DNA from: CAYHSW01 sp964431075
GTDB taxonomy: Bacteria > Patescibacteriota > Microgenomatia > JAMCZE01
Direction: 5' to 3'
DNA: 58,242 nucleotides
Assembly (NCBI GenBank): GCA_964431075.1
Contig: CAYSID010000002.1
Span: forward strand, 1-58,242
The number at the start of each line of letters is the position of its first letter. Position 1 is the first letter of the stretch. Below the pieces are notes generated by a model, which was given only the letters and a program-made list of their open reading frames with translations, ran no database searches and had not been told where the DNA came from. A program made the position numbers and the translations under genes. Positions 48,424-57,581 of the stretch are shown piece after piece.

Positions 48424-50643
48424 GATGCACCCAGAAAATACTATGATTTCTACCGGGATATTGCGGAGTTGGGACTGCCCAAACCGGACAAGTATGAGAA
48501 GATCGTTTTTATCCTTGATGGTCAGCAACGGCTTACTTCTCTTTATGTTACTGTTAAAGGTTTAACTTTATATGGCCGGGATTATAAAAAAATTTGTTTT
48601 GATTTAGATGAAAAAGTCTTTGTTGATCGGGCTCCTGATAATCAACGATTTGTTTCTTTAAGTGACCTATTATCCAGTGAACGTTACAGCGAAGTTTATG
48701 AAGGCTTAACTCCCGCAAGACGCAAGGCTGTTTATGAATGTTTGCAGCGATTTAACAATTATCCCTTTTCTGCGATTGATGTTCGGGATAAAGAACTGGA
48801 TGAAGTCTGTGATATTTTTGAACGGATTAATCAGGGTGGACAAAGGTTAAACCTTTTTGATTTGATTTCTGCCAGCACCTGGACGCCTGATTTTGATTTG
48901 AGATTAGCGGTTAAAGGAGAAAACGAGAGATTAAAGACAAAAGGATTTGGGGAAATTGACAATGAAGTTTATCTTCAGGCACTTTCTCTTATTGCCAAAG
49001 GCTCTTGTACCAGGCCGGTCCAACTGCAGCTTCGAGCTGAGGATGTGACTAAGTTTTGGCAGGACACAATTGATTCAATCTCTTTGGCAATAGATTATCT
49101 TAAAAGCTATTTAGGTGTAGTTAACTCCGTTTTTATTCCTTACCGAAGCATGATTGCTCTAGTAGCCTATCTTTTTTATAAAGCCAAGGGCAGGAGTTTA
49201 GACCATGAACAATCAGAGCTTTTAGCCCAGTGGTTTTGGCAAACTACTTTTTCTGAGAGGTACAGCGCCTCAATTTTAACTTTGATGACTGAGGATAAGA
49301 AACTGATGGATAAGATAGCTTCGGGGACAAGCGTTGGTATTAAATACCTCTTTGAGCTGGATATTGATACCCTGATTCAAATCCGCATGTACCGAAAGTC
49401 AGCTATCAAAAATGGTGTACTTTGTTTACTGGTTAAAAGAGAGCCTAAACATTTTAAAAACAACATTACCTTACCGCTTAAAGATGGCTATTATTCAGAC
49501 TTTAATAGTTCTGAAAAGCATCATATTTTCCCTAAATCCATTATCCAAAAAAATTATCCGATGATCATGGTTCACTCGCTTCCCAACTTCTGCTTTATCC
49601 CGGCAGAATTAAACAAAGAAATTTCCAACAAAAAGCCCAGCAAATATTTTGAAGAATACCAAGAAAGCAATCCTGATTTTCTTGATGCTTTAAAAACTCA
49701 CCTAATCAAATATGACGAGTCAATAAAACAGGACGATTATATGTCTTTTTTGGCTTCAAGGGCTGCCTTGATACTGGAGGAAATAACCAGAGCCACAGGC
49801 TCTAAAATTGGCCGGGTAGTAGCTGATAATGTTAACAAAGCCATTGATGATATTGAAAAAAGATTACGAGATTTTATTGATAAAAAGATGTTGGTTAAAA
49901 ATCCTGACTATTGGAAAAAATCTATGCCAAGCGATATTGTTGGCGTGGTTCGTCAAAGAGTAAATGAGTATCTATCCAAAGACCCTTCCAAGACGATTAA
50001 TGACTTTGGTTCAAGAGAGCTTCTAGATTTTATGGACATTATGGATTATTCCAAAGTCGTTCTTTTCAACTGGGATGTCTTTGGCTCTATTTTTAGATCA
50101 AAAGCGGAGACCGAGAAACGATTTTTAAACCTTAAGGAGTTTAGAAATGCAGTTAAACACGGGAGGGATGAAATTGTGCCTTTCATTCAAAAAGAGGGAG
50201 AAGCGGCATTGGAGTGGCTTTCTATTATTTTAGAGGAAGCGGAGAAAAATCCAGTAAGGTCTGTTAAGCCTGCCGAAAGCGAAGAAGAAACCATTAGTCG
50301 GGTTAAGAATGACTTTGTACAGAAAGCCGTTAGGCTTATATCGGAATGGATTGAGAAAGAATATTCTGATGGCAAATTAACGATAAAAAGGGGCAATGCT
50401 GGTTCGCACCGAAGCATAATGCAAGGCAAAAAGCTTATTCTCTTCTACTACTTTGCTGGCAATTGGGTTTATGGAGAACTACAGGCGACCACTCCTGATG
50501 AGCTTAAAATATTACAGGACAAGCTGTCTAAACCCGAATCAGTACTTGATAGAAAAAGTAAATATGGGCAGGTAAGATTCCATATGATTAACGAAGACGA
50601 TTTAGAGTTAGTCAAGGATATTGTAAAAAATAGAGTTAAATAA
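48424..50643 (+). pseudogene. 3' part of GmrSD-type protein with HEPN-like domain
   Basis: Continues the DUF262 frame: DAPRKYYDFYRD, FILDGQQRLTSLY (DGQQR), then a DUF1524/HNH-like segment with SEKHHIFPKS, as in GmrSD-type type IV modification-dependent restriction enzymes. After it comes a HEPN-like helical bundle with FRNAVKHGR (R-x4-H) near codon 637 and a C-terminal domain resembling DUF5655-like domains. Without the TGA the protein would be about 800 residues. A restart could occur at TTG 48469. The fusion to a putative RNase (HEPN) is unusual. Confidence 0.75.
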
Positions 50644-50645
50644 AT

Positions 50646-50714
50646 ATGAACAAACCAAAATTAAACGCTAAATGGCATTTAACAAACAAGATTTTCTGTT
50701 ACTATTATCAATAG
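50646..50714 (+). pseudogene. Truncated small ORF (NAEWH-like N-terminus)
   Basis: A 22-residue frame begins MNKPKLNAKWHLTN, which resembles the start of small CPR proteins with an NAEWH...MPKNPT motif often found near methyltransferases; it then loses similarity and stops. Recalled from memory, not verified. Probably debris at the end of the defence island. Confidence 0.25.
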
Positions 50715-50752
50715 CTGAAATTATTTTTTCAGCATAGTGAGGAGGTGAAATA

Positions 50753-51232
50753 ATGAAAAAGAATCTTCTTATCCCTGTTGTTGCTGTTGTTGGGCTAGTC
50801 GTTGTGGTCGGGATTTATTTGGTTTCTCAAGGATCCAAACAAACACAACCGTCATCAGAAACTGTCACGCGGGAACAGACAACGAAAAAAGACACCATTA
50901 CGAATAAGGCCGGATGTACGGTTGGTACAACCAAAACGGTGGTCGGTCTAAAATATCAAGTTACCGGACAAGAAACATATACCATCCAAGGCAAATCCTA
51001 TGATCTGTGTTGCTGGGAGACCGGCGAAGGCACGAGGCAGAAAAAAATCTGCAGTGATATCGAATCCGGGCCGGTAGGCTACAATTACGGTGTTCTTTTT
51101 GAGAACAATAAGAATACCGGTAGCCTTTACAAGTCAATGGAAACATACCGGGACGGTAACAACGTTTGCCAGCAATTTTATGAGGCAGATGGATCTGCCG
51201 GTCCGTTAAATTGCAAAGAAAGGTTAAATTGA
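50753..51232 (+). CDS. Secreted/membrane-anchored Cys-containing protein
   Basis: 159 residues: N-terminal helix (about 5-24), Ser/Thr-rich linker, then a domain with six Cys (among them GCTVG, LCCWE, KICSD) suggesting disulfide bonds outside the cell. No family recognised. Excellent GAGGAGGTGA ribosome site 4 nt before ATG. A hairpin GCTGAAA/TTTCAGC (50712-50731) precedes it; not followed by a T-run. Confidence 0.72.
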   Translation: MKKNLLIPVVAVVGLVVVVGIYLVSQGSKQTQPSSETVTREQTTKKDTITNKAGCTVGTTKTVVGLKYQVTGQETYTIQGKSYDLCCWETGEGTRQKKICSDIESGPVGYNYGVLFENNKNTGSLYKSMETYRDGNNVCQQFYEADGSAGPLNCKERLN

Positions 51233-51278
51233 CCCGCAGCAATTGTATTTGATTCAATTGGGGATTTATAACCCTATC

Positions 51279-51475
51279 TTAGGTCCGCCTTTTAAGCGTG
51301 TCTACCGCGTCTAGAATCGCGTTTACGCGCCTTGCTGACGGATTAGCCCTTTTGGTTTCAATCAAAGAAATATAAGTTTGGGAATAACCGGATGGCTCTG
51401 ATAGTCCTTTTTTTATGAAGTTCCCGTCCGTGACGAACCGGCCATCTTGAGATAATTTATTTTTTGGTCTATTAT
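51279..51475 (-). pseudogene. XRE-type HTH remnant without start
   Basis: Leftward reading: GYSQTYISLIETKRANPS is the recognition helix region of an XRE/Cro-type HTH, preceded by IKKGLSEPS and followed by a helix to the TAA at 51279-51281. The first helix of the fold is not recognisable and no start codon lies in frame, so the gene is likely decayed. Lies between the secreted gene and pilB. Confidence 0.55.
51447..51475 (+). promoter_or_regulatory. pilB promoter
   Basis: TTGAGA (51447-51452), 17-nt spacer, TATTAT (51470-51475), 6 nt to ATG 51482. A leaderless start for the pilus operon is predicted. Confidence 0.65.
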
Positions 51476-51481
51476 TGAATT

Positions 51482-53197
51482 ATGAATCTGCCCGTGGCAA
51501 ATAATGACGAGGAAATCAGGGCTTTAATTAGTGAATCCAAACTTCTTAGTAAGGAAGAGCTTAAAGAGGTTGAAGAGGTTGTTTCCAAATACAGAGTTCC
51601 CCTCCATGACGCTTTGATTGAACGGGACCCAAGTTTTGATAAAAAAATCGGTCAGGAAATGGCAAAGAAATTTAATGTCCCGTTTATTTCCCTTATCGAC
51701 ACGTCAATTTCCGAAGAAACCTTTTTTACCATCCCGGAAAGTTTTGCCGCCAGAAGAAAAGTAATTGTTTTTGACCGAAAAAAGACGGAACTTTCTTTGG
51801 CCATGGCTGACCCCTTGGATAAAGAAACCGTGGAGAAGATTGCTTGGAAAACCGGACTTAAAGTTGACGTTTTTTACGCCACCCCGATTGATATTGAAAA
51901 TACTTTAAAAATCTATAAACAGGATTTGCAAAAAGTTGTTGACGCCCTTTTGCGGGAGGAATACCGTCCCGTCTCCGCCGTTTTGGAGGAAGCGGCCATG
52001 GATGCTCCGGTGGTTAAAATTGTGGATGCGGTTATTAATTCCGCGTACAAGGAAAAAGCCTCGGATATTCATATCGAGGTGGAAGAGAAAAGGTCATTGA
52101 TCAGATTCCGGATTGACGGCATCCTTCATGATATTTTGCACCTGCCAAAGGCGCTTCACGACCGGGTGATAACCAGAATAAAAGTTCTGTCCAATCTGCG
52201 CACTGATGAACATTTGGCGGCCCAGGACGGTAAAATGCGAATAGTTGTGGGTGAGGAAAACCTTGATATCCGTGTTTCCATTTTGCCGATAATTGAAGGA
52301 GAAAAAGCTGTCTTACGGCTACTTTCTTCCAAGAATAAGGATTTCTCCCTGACAGATTTGGGGATGACCCGAAAGGATTTGGAAAAAATAAACCTGGCTT
52401 TTTCCAAATCTTATGGCATGATCCTTTCAACCGGACCCACCGGATCAGGAAAAACTACCTCCATTTATTCAATACTGAAAATTTTAAATATCCGGGAACG
52501 AAACATTACCACTATTGAGGATCCGGTGGAATACCGGATTTTGGGAGCCAATCAAGTTCAAGTCAACACCAAGACTAACCTGACTTTTGCCAATGGACTG
52601 CGGTCAATTTTACGGCAGGACCCCAACATCATTTTTGTCGGGGAAATAAGAGACAATGAAACAGCCTCGATTGCCGTTAATGCCGCTTTAACCGGCCATC
52701 TGGTTTTTTCGACCCTGCACACCAACGACGCGGCCACGGCCATTCCCAGGCTTTCAGATATGAAGGTAGAGCCTTTCCTTGTCGCTTCGACGGTCAACGT
52801 GATTATTGCCCAGCGGCTAGTGCGGAAGGTTTGCCAGTTTTGTAAAAACCCCACTATTGTTTTACGGGACAGTTTGTTAACAAATATCAATGATCCAAAA
52901 CTGCTGGATAAATTTTTTCCTATCGATAAGGATGGACAGGCGACGGTCTACGAAGGCAAGGGTTGTAAGCAATGTCATTTCACCGGTTATTCCGGAAGGA
53001 TCGGGGTTTTTGAAGTTTTAGAGATGACAAAAAGAATTCGCGAGTTGGTGGTTAAAAAAGCCGATGCAGATGAAATTATGGCCGCCGCCGTGGAAGAAGG
53101 GATGACAACAATGCTTGTTGACGGCCTATTCAAAATCTCACAGGGTTTAACAACTTTAGAGGAAGTGCTTCGGGCGGTTAAAACGGAGTCAAACTGA
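51482..53197 (+). CDS. pilB: Type IV pilus assembly ATPase PilB (GspE family)
   Basis: 571 residues. N-terminal GspE/PilB domains, then the motor: Walker A GPTGSGKT, Asp box, Walker B IIFVGEIRDNE, His box HTNDAATAIPRL, and a zinc-binding pair-of-Cys region (CQFCKNP, then GCKQCHFTGYSGR). Drives pilin polymerisation at the inner membrane. All catalytic boxes are intact. No separate PilT is seen, so retraction capacity is unknown. Confidence 0.97.
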   Translation: MNLPVANNDEEIRALISESKLLSKEELKEVEEVVSKYRVPLHDALIERDPSFDKKIGQEMAKKFNVPFISLIDTSISEETFFTIPESFAARRKVIVFDRKKTELSLAMADPLDKETVEKIAWKTGLKVDVFYATPIDIENTLKIYKQDLQKVVDALLREEYRPVSAVLEEAAMDAPVVKIVDAVINSAYKEKASDIHIEVEEKRSLIRFRIDGILHDILHLPKALHDRVITRIKVLSNLRTDEHLAAQDGKMRIVVGEENLDIRVSILPIIEGEKAVLRLLSSKNKDFSLTDLGMTRKDLEKINLAFSKSYGMILSTGPTGSGKTTSIYSILKILNIRERNITTIEDPVEYRILGANQVQVNTKTNLTFANGLRSILRQDPNIIFVGEIRDNETASIAVNAALTGHLVFSTLHTNDAATAIPRLSDMKVEPFLVASTVNVIIAQRLVRKVCQFCKNPTIVLRDSLLTNINDPKLLDKFFPIDKDGQATVYEGKGCKQCHFTGYSGRIGVFEVLEMTKRIRELVVKKADADEIMAAAVEEGMTTMLVDGLFKISQGLTTLEEVLRAVKTESN

Positions 53198-53198
53198 T

Positions 53199-54254
53199 AT
53201 GGCCAAGGGGTCAAAAATTACTCTTTCACCCAACGATAAAATCGGCCTGCTTAGCAACTTAGCGACGATGCTTGGAGCCGGAATTCCCATCATGGAGGCC
53301 GTCGAGTCGTTACTGGAAGACGCTAAGGGTAACGCCAGAAAAGTCTTGGAAAATTTACGCGACGATCTGGCCCAAGGGAAACGGATTTCCGCTTCTTTCG
53401 CCACGTTCCCCAACGTTTTTGATAAAGTAACAACCAACGTTATCAAAGCCTCAGAGGAAGCGGGAACCCTGGAAACCGCTTTGCGGGATATTAAAGACAA
53501 TATCCTAAAAGAGATGGAATTCGGGGATAAAATAAAATCAGCCATGGTTTATCCGGCCTTGATTTTGGTCGTCTTTCTTGGCGTCATGGGAGTAATGTTG
53601 ACAATTGTGGTCCCAAAAATCGCCGTGGTATTTACTAAACTCAAAGTCTCTTTACCCCTGCCCACTCAAATAATGATTTTTCTCTCTGATCTGATTATGA
53701 AGCAGACAGCGTATTTTGCCGGAGGATTAGTTTTGTTAATTATGCTGTTTATTGTTTTGTTTAAAACCCAAAAACCGGCGATGATGCGGATTATTTATTC
53801 TTTGCCCATTATTTCCCGGCTGGCAAGAGAAATTGATCTGGCAAGATTCTCCCGGACACTTTACCTTTTATTAAATGCCGGACTGACGATCACTTCGGCT
53901 TTAGAGTTGGCGCAGGAAGTGGTGATGCGTCAGAAAACCAGAGCCATAATCGCCCAGTCGCGGGAGATGGTTTTGTCCGGGAAGAAACTGGCTGAAGGTA
54001 TGAAGAAAAATAAAGGGGAAGTGCCGTCAATTATGGTCAAATTGATTGAAGTTGGGGAAAAATCCGGATCGCTGGATAAGGCCATGCTGGAGATTTCTGA
54101 ATATCTTGACTATCAAATTTCCGGGACGCTGAAAACCTTAACCGTTTTAATGGAGCCTTTGATGTTAATTCTTGTTGGTGTCTCCGTTGGTGGCATGATG
54201 TTGGCGATCATCGCCCCCATGTATGGATTAATCGGTCAAATCGGGAATAGATAA
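53199..54254 (+). CDS. pilC: Type IV pilus inner-membrane platform protein PilC (GspF family)
   Basis: 351 residues, two T2SSF domains each with GxxI/LxxA-type helices: LATMLGAGIPIMEAVES and TLYLLLNAGLTITSALEL. Three membrane helices. It is a little shorter than typical PilC (about 400), lacking part of the N-terminal cytoplasmic segment. Starts 1 nt after the pilB stop, so both are co-translated. Likely binds PilB and passes force to the pilins. Confidence 0.95.
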   Translation: MAKGSKITLSPNDKIGLLSNLATMLGAGIPIMEAVESLLEDAKGNARKVLENLRDDLAQGKRISASFATFPNVFDKVTTNVIKASEEAGTLETALRDIKDNILKEMEFGDKIKSAMVYPALILVVFLGVMGVMLTIVVPKIAVVFTKLKVSLPLPTQIMIFLSDLIMKQTAYFAGGLVLLIMLFIVLFKTQKPAMMRIIYSLPIISRLAREIDLARFSRTLYLLLNAGLTITSALELAQEVVMRQKTRAIIAQSREMVLSGKKLAEGMKKNKGEVPSIMVKLIEVGEKSGSLDKAMLEISEYLDYQISGTLKTLTVLMEPLMLILVGVSVGGMMLAIIAPMYGLIGQIGNR

Positions 54255-54266
54255 CTATCTCCAGTA

Positions 54267-54291
54267 ACATTGCGAGCGAAGCGAAGCAATC
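54267..54291 (+). repeat. Dispersed repeat, GTCATTGCGA family, copy 4
   Basis: ACATTGCGAGCGAAGCG then AAGCAATC, between pilC and a leftward small gene whose stop codon lies at its edge. Confidence 0.75.
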
Positions 54292-54564
54292 CTATCCTCT
54301 ACCAACCATTTCCATCAATACAATGTTTTGAGCAGGAGTCAATGGACTATCTCCACTTATTTGCTCAGGCGTCAATTCTGGCAATCCCAGTCCTTCTAAA
54401 ACTCCATTAAGCATCCCCAGCCGACCCTCTCGTAAAGCTTCTGGCGATGGTGACTTGACGCCGTAAGATTTTGCAACAAGTTCGGTTATAAGATCACACA
54501 AAGGCTCTTTGGGTTTACTCGCCATATTTTGGGCTATTCTCTCTCTCTCTGCACTATAAGTCAA
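54292..54564 (-). CDS. Hypothetical protein
   Basis: 90 residues from TTG 54562-54564, or fewer from an in-frame ATG (MASKPKEPL). Mostly helical, rich in Pro and Gly toward the C-terminus; no family recognised. Its stop (GGATAG) abuts the repeat copy 4. It interrupts the rightward pilus operon, so may be an insertion. Start and reality are uncertain. Confidence 0.45.
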   Translation of the reverse strand: MTYSAERERIAQNMASKPKEPLCDLITELVAKSYGVKSPSPEALREGRLGMLNGVLEGLGLPELTPEQISGDSPLTPAQNIVLMEMVGRG

Positions 54565-54597
54565 TACCCGAAAATTATAGGCCTATCAACCTAATTT

Positions 54598-54621
54598 CGC
54601 CTGCCTGCCGGCAGGCAGGCG
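54598..54621. repeat. 24-bp perfect palindrome CGCCTGCCTGCC/GGCAGGCAGGCG
   Basis: Perfect dyad between the small leftward gene and the first pilin gene, about 50 bp upstream of its promoter. Similar CCTGCC-type palindromes are repeated in CPR genomes (from memory). Only one copy in this window. Confidence 0.7.
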
Positions 54622-54685
54622 CCTGCGTTTGTAGGTGGAAAATTGTTTTTATTATTTTAGTTGCAAAAAGTGCTACACTTTTAGG

Positions 54686-55162
54686 GTGAGAAAAAAAGGA
54701 TTCACGTTGGTTGAGATGCTGGTGGTGATGGGGATTTCCGCGATTTTAGTGGCTTTTTCCACCGTTAATATCTTGGGGCTTCAGCAAAGAACACAATTGA
54801 GTTCAAAACTGGACACCCTGGTTACCGATTTTCGGGCGCAGCAAGTCAGGGCGATGATCGGAGAGGCGGATGACAGCGGGAATATTGTTGCCAGAGGAAT
54901 TCATTTTGATAGCAACCGTTATGTCCTTTACCGCGGATCGGTTTACAATCCGTCCGATCCTTACAATTTCACCGTTAATCTTGAGGGAGAGCGGTTTGTC
55001 AATATTAATTTCCCCAACGCTAATCTGGTTTTTTCTCCGGGCTCCGGCGAGCCGGTTAATTTTTCTCCCGGGGAGGACAGTGTCACTCTCCAACAGGAGT
55101 CCGGAGGAATCCAGAAAACCGTTACTGTTAATAAGTATGGGACAATTATTTCGGTTGATTAG
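54686..55162 (+). CDS. Type IV prepilin (major or minor pilin)
   Basis: 158 residues from GTG 54686. The type III signal is RKKGFTLVEMLVVMGISAIL: cleavage after Gly leaves FTLVE with Glu5. Beta-rich head follows. The start is supported by TACACT ending 6 nt before the GTG; the longer frame to 54635 would include the promoter. First of four pilin-like genes. Confidence 0.85.
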   Translation: MRKKGFTLVEMLVVMGISAILVAFSTVNILGLQQRTQLSSKLDTLVTDFRAQQVRAMIGEADDSGNIVARGIHFDSNRYVLYRGSVYNPSDPYNFTVNLEGERFVNINFPNANLVFSPGSGEPVNFSPGEDSVTLQQESGGIQKTVTVNKYGTIISVD

Positions 55163-57131
55163 AGACGAGACCGGGCAATCATTGGTGGAGCTCTTACTGG
55201 TATTTGCCCTTTCGGCGATTTTGTTGCCGGCGGTTTTGACCGGGGTATTGTCGTCGCGTGAAGGTAAGTCCCAGCAGAAAGAACGGGCGAGGGCGTTGGA
55301 AATTCTGCGGGAGATGAACGAATCCGTAAGGAGTGTCAGGCGTAAGGGGTGGGATAGTTTTGCTGTGAACGGCAGTTATTATCCGGTCATTTCCGGCAAT
55401 AATTGGAGTCTGGTAAACGGGGTGGCCACCATTTCCGGCTTCACCCGGCAGATTTTAATCTCTGATGTTTTTCGGGATAACGATGGTAAAATTTCGTCGC
55501 AAGCCGGCATCGTTGATCCCTCAACTAAAAAAGTCGTTTCCCGGGTATCATGGACCGAACCGTATCCATCTTCAGTGGAGTCAGTCGCATATTTAACCCG
55601 GTATTTGGACAATCTTTCCGTAATTCAAACGACGGAAGCCGATTTCTTGGCCGGGACGACAAACGGGACTTCAGTAACTAATACGGCCGGGGGAGAAGTA
55701 ACTCTTGGGGCTGGGGCTCAAGCCAATTGGTGCGCTCCTCAGGACGCCATTCGGGAAACCTTGACTTTGCCCAAGCGGGGGAATGCCATATACGCCAAAC
55801 AAGGCTCGGCGTATGTGGCCAGCGGCGACGGGACCGAGGGGGTGACCTTTGTTAATGTGGGGATAAGCAATCCTCCATTACCCGCTTTTCCCGACGCCTC
55901 AATTGTGGGGACATATTCTTCCGGCTATAAAACCAACGCGGTCTTTTCTGACGGCACCTATGTTTATCTGGCCACGGACAACGGTTCGGAGCAGGTGGTG
56001 ATTTTGGATTTAACCAACCAGCCGTATGCTAAAGTGGGAACAGTGACAATCGCCGGCGGTAATCCCGGAAATAGCGTCTTTGTCGCCGGAAACATTTTGT
56101 ATGTGACTTCGGGTGACCGGCTTTATACTTATGATGTCACGGTTAAAACAGGTCCGCACAGTACCCCGTTGGGGTCGCGGGCGATGTGGTTTAATTTTGG
56201 CAGTCAGCCGCAAGCGCGTCAGGTGGTGGTGGTGGGGAATTATGCATTTGTCGGGACCGGCAACAGTCTTTTTGGGTTGCAAAAATTTTTAATAAGCAAT
56301 GGGGGCAGAACGATTACTTTTAAAGGAGCTTCAAATCTAACCTGGAACCAGCAGTCGCAGGGTTTAGCAGTTAACTCTTCTGGAACCCGGGCCTACGTGG
56401 CTTTTAATCAGGGTGCCGGAATTTTTTCCAAAGGTTTTTTTATCGTGGATGTTTCCACCGACCCGCCGTGGTGGTGGCCGTTTCTTCCCATTAAGGGGTC
56501 TTATAATGCCGGAGCCACCGACCCTCGAGGCATGGCCATCGGAACGGGGAACAAAGCTATGATCGTGGGAATTGAGGGGTCGCAGCAGTATCACGTTATT
56601 GATATTACCGGTGATAACCCGGTTTATTGCGGTGGTTTAGCTGTTGCCAGCGGAGTTTACGGTGTGGCATCGGTGCTTGAAGAAGATGGTGATGCTTATT
56701 CTTATCTTATTACCGGGGAATCTCAAGACCAATTTAAAATAATTCAGGGCGGATCGGGTGGACGTTATGCTCCGGCAGGAACTTTTGAATCCGACCCGGT
56801 TAGCCTGGGACACGATACCGCCTTCAACCGCTTAACGGCTACCGTTGACCAGTCACCTCCCGTGACGGGAATTTCTCTGCAGGTGGCAGTTGCTTCCCAA
56901 GTTTCCGGAAGTTGCGCCGGCGCCGATTATACTTACGTGGGCCCGCAAGCCAGTACCAGTGCTTATTTTACTCCTGTGGCCGCATCCATTTCCGCAACCA
57001 TCCCTTTCGGAATTTATCCGCCAAGCTATCAAAATCCCGCCCGTTGTTTTCGGTACAAACTTTTTCTTACTTCAACGGACAACAATCAGACACCGGTTTT
57101 CTATGATATGACCGTGAATTATTCGCCATGA
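55137..57131 (+). CDS. Very large pilin-like protein with beta-propeller-like body
   Basis: 664 residues from ATG 55137, overlapping the previous gene by 26 nt. The N-terminus has a prepilin-like hydrophobic helix (GQSLVELLLVFALSAIL) with Glu5-type spacing after a charged start. The rest is a long beta-rich body with blades such as VVVVGNYAFVGTGN, KNAVFSDGTYVYLATDNG-like (TNAVFSDGTYVYLATDNG) and NSSGTRAYVAFNQG, plus VTGISLQVAVASQ near the C-terminus, suggesting a beta-propeller or LVIVD-like repeat domain. Typical pilins have 120-200 residues. Possible role: pilus-tip adhesin, analogous to PilY1. Inferred from architecture. Confidence 0.78.
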   Translation: MGQLFRLIRDETGQSLVELLLVFALSAILLPAVLTGVLSSREGKSQQKERARALEILREMNESVRSVRRKGWDSFAVNGSYYPVISGNNWSLVNGVATISGFTRQILISDVFRDNDGKISSQAGIVDPSTKKVVSRVSWTEPYPSSVESVAYLTRYLDNLSVIQTTEADFLAGTTNGTSVTNTAGGEVTLGAGAQANWCAPQDAIRETLTLPKRGNAIYAKQGSAYVASGDGTEGVTFVNVGISNPPLPAFPDASIVGTYSSGYKTNAVFSDGTYVYLATDNGSEQVVILDLTNQPYAKVGTVTIAGGNPGNSVFVAGNILYVTSGDRLYTYDVTVKTGPHSTPLGSRAMWFNFGSQPQARQVVVVGNYAFVGTGNSLFGLQKFLISNGGRTITFKGASNLTWNQQSQGLAVNSSGTRAYVAFNQGAGIFSKGFFIVDVSTDPPWWWPFLPIKGSYNAGATDPRGMAIGTGNKAMIVGIEGSQQYHVIDITGDNPVYCGGLAVASGVYGVASVLEEDGDAYSYLITGESQDQFKIIQGGSGGRYAPAGTFESDPVSLGHDTAFNRLTATVDQSPPVTGISLQVAVASQVSGSCAGADYTYVGPQASTSAYFTPVAASISATIPFGIYPPSYQNPARCFRYKLFLTSTDNNQTPVFYDMTVNYSP

Positions 57132-57580
57132 AAAAACGGGGTTTTACTTTACCGGAATTGCTGGTGTATTGCGGTTTGTTGGCTATACTTCTGGTGGTTA
57201 TTACCAATGTTTTTATGTCCATTCTTAATTTGCAACTGGAAACGGAGACTGTTTCCGGACAGGCCCAGGACGGGCAATACATTTTGTCAAGGTTAAGTTA
57301 TGATTTACGACGGGCTTCATCGGTGACTTCGCCCGCGTTGGGCGGTACAAGCGCGAGTTTGAGTGTCATCATCGACGGCGTCTCTTATCAATACGGGCTT
57401 GACGGCAACAACAATTTAGTGGTCGCGGGACAAGGACAACTGAACAGTTTTTTAACAACGGTTTCCGATCTAAGTTTTACCCATTTAGGAACGGTTGGTG
57501 GAGAGGAAGATACCATCCAGATCGGTTTCAATCTTGGGGACAGGTTTTTTCAGACCACTATTGGTTTGAGGTCCAACTGA
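57128..57580 (+). CDS. Type IV prepilin, PulJ/GspJ-like
   Basis: 150 residues. N-terminal signal KKRGFTLPELLVYCGLLAIL (Gly cleavage, Glu5), followed by a beta-rich head. The 4-nt overlap with the preceding gene implies coupled translation. Minor pseudopilins of this kind form the priming tip complex. Confidence 0.9.
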   Translation: MKKRGFTLPELLVYCGLLAILLVVITNVFMSILNLQLETETVSGQAQDGQYILSRLSYDLRRASSVTSPALGGTSASLSVIIDGVSYQYGLDGNNNLVVAGQGQLNSFLTTVSDLSFTHLGTVGGEEDTIQIGFNLGDRFFQTTIGLRSN

Positions 57581-57581
57581 T

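Noticed and set aside
54870..55136. N-terminal extension of the large pilin-like ORF
   Set aside because: Overlaps the first pilin in another frame; ATG 55137 gives the prepilin-type helix.
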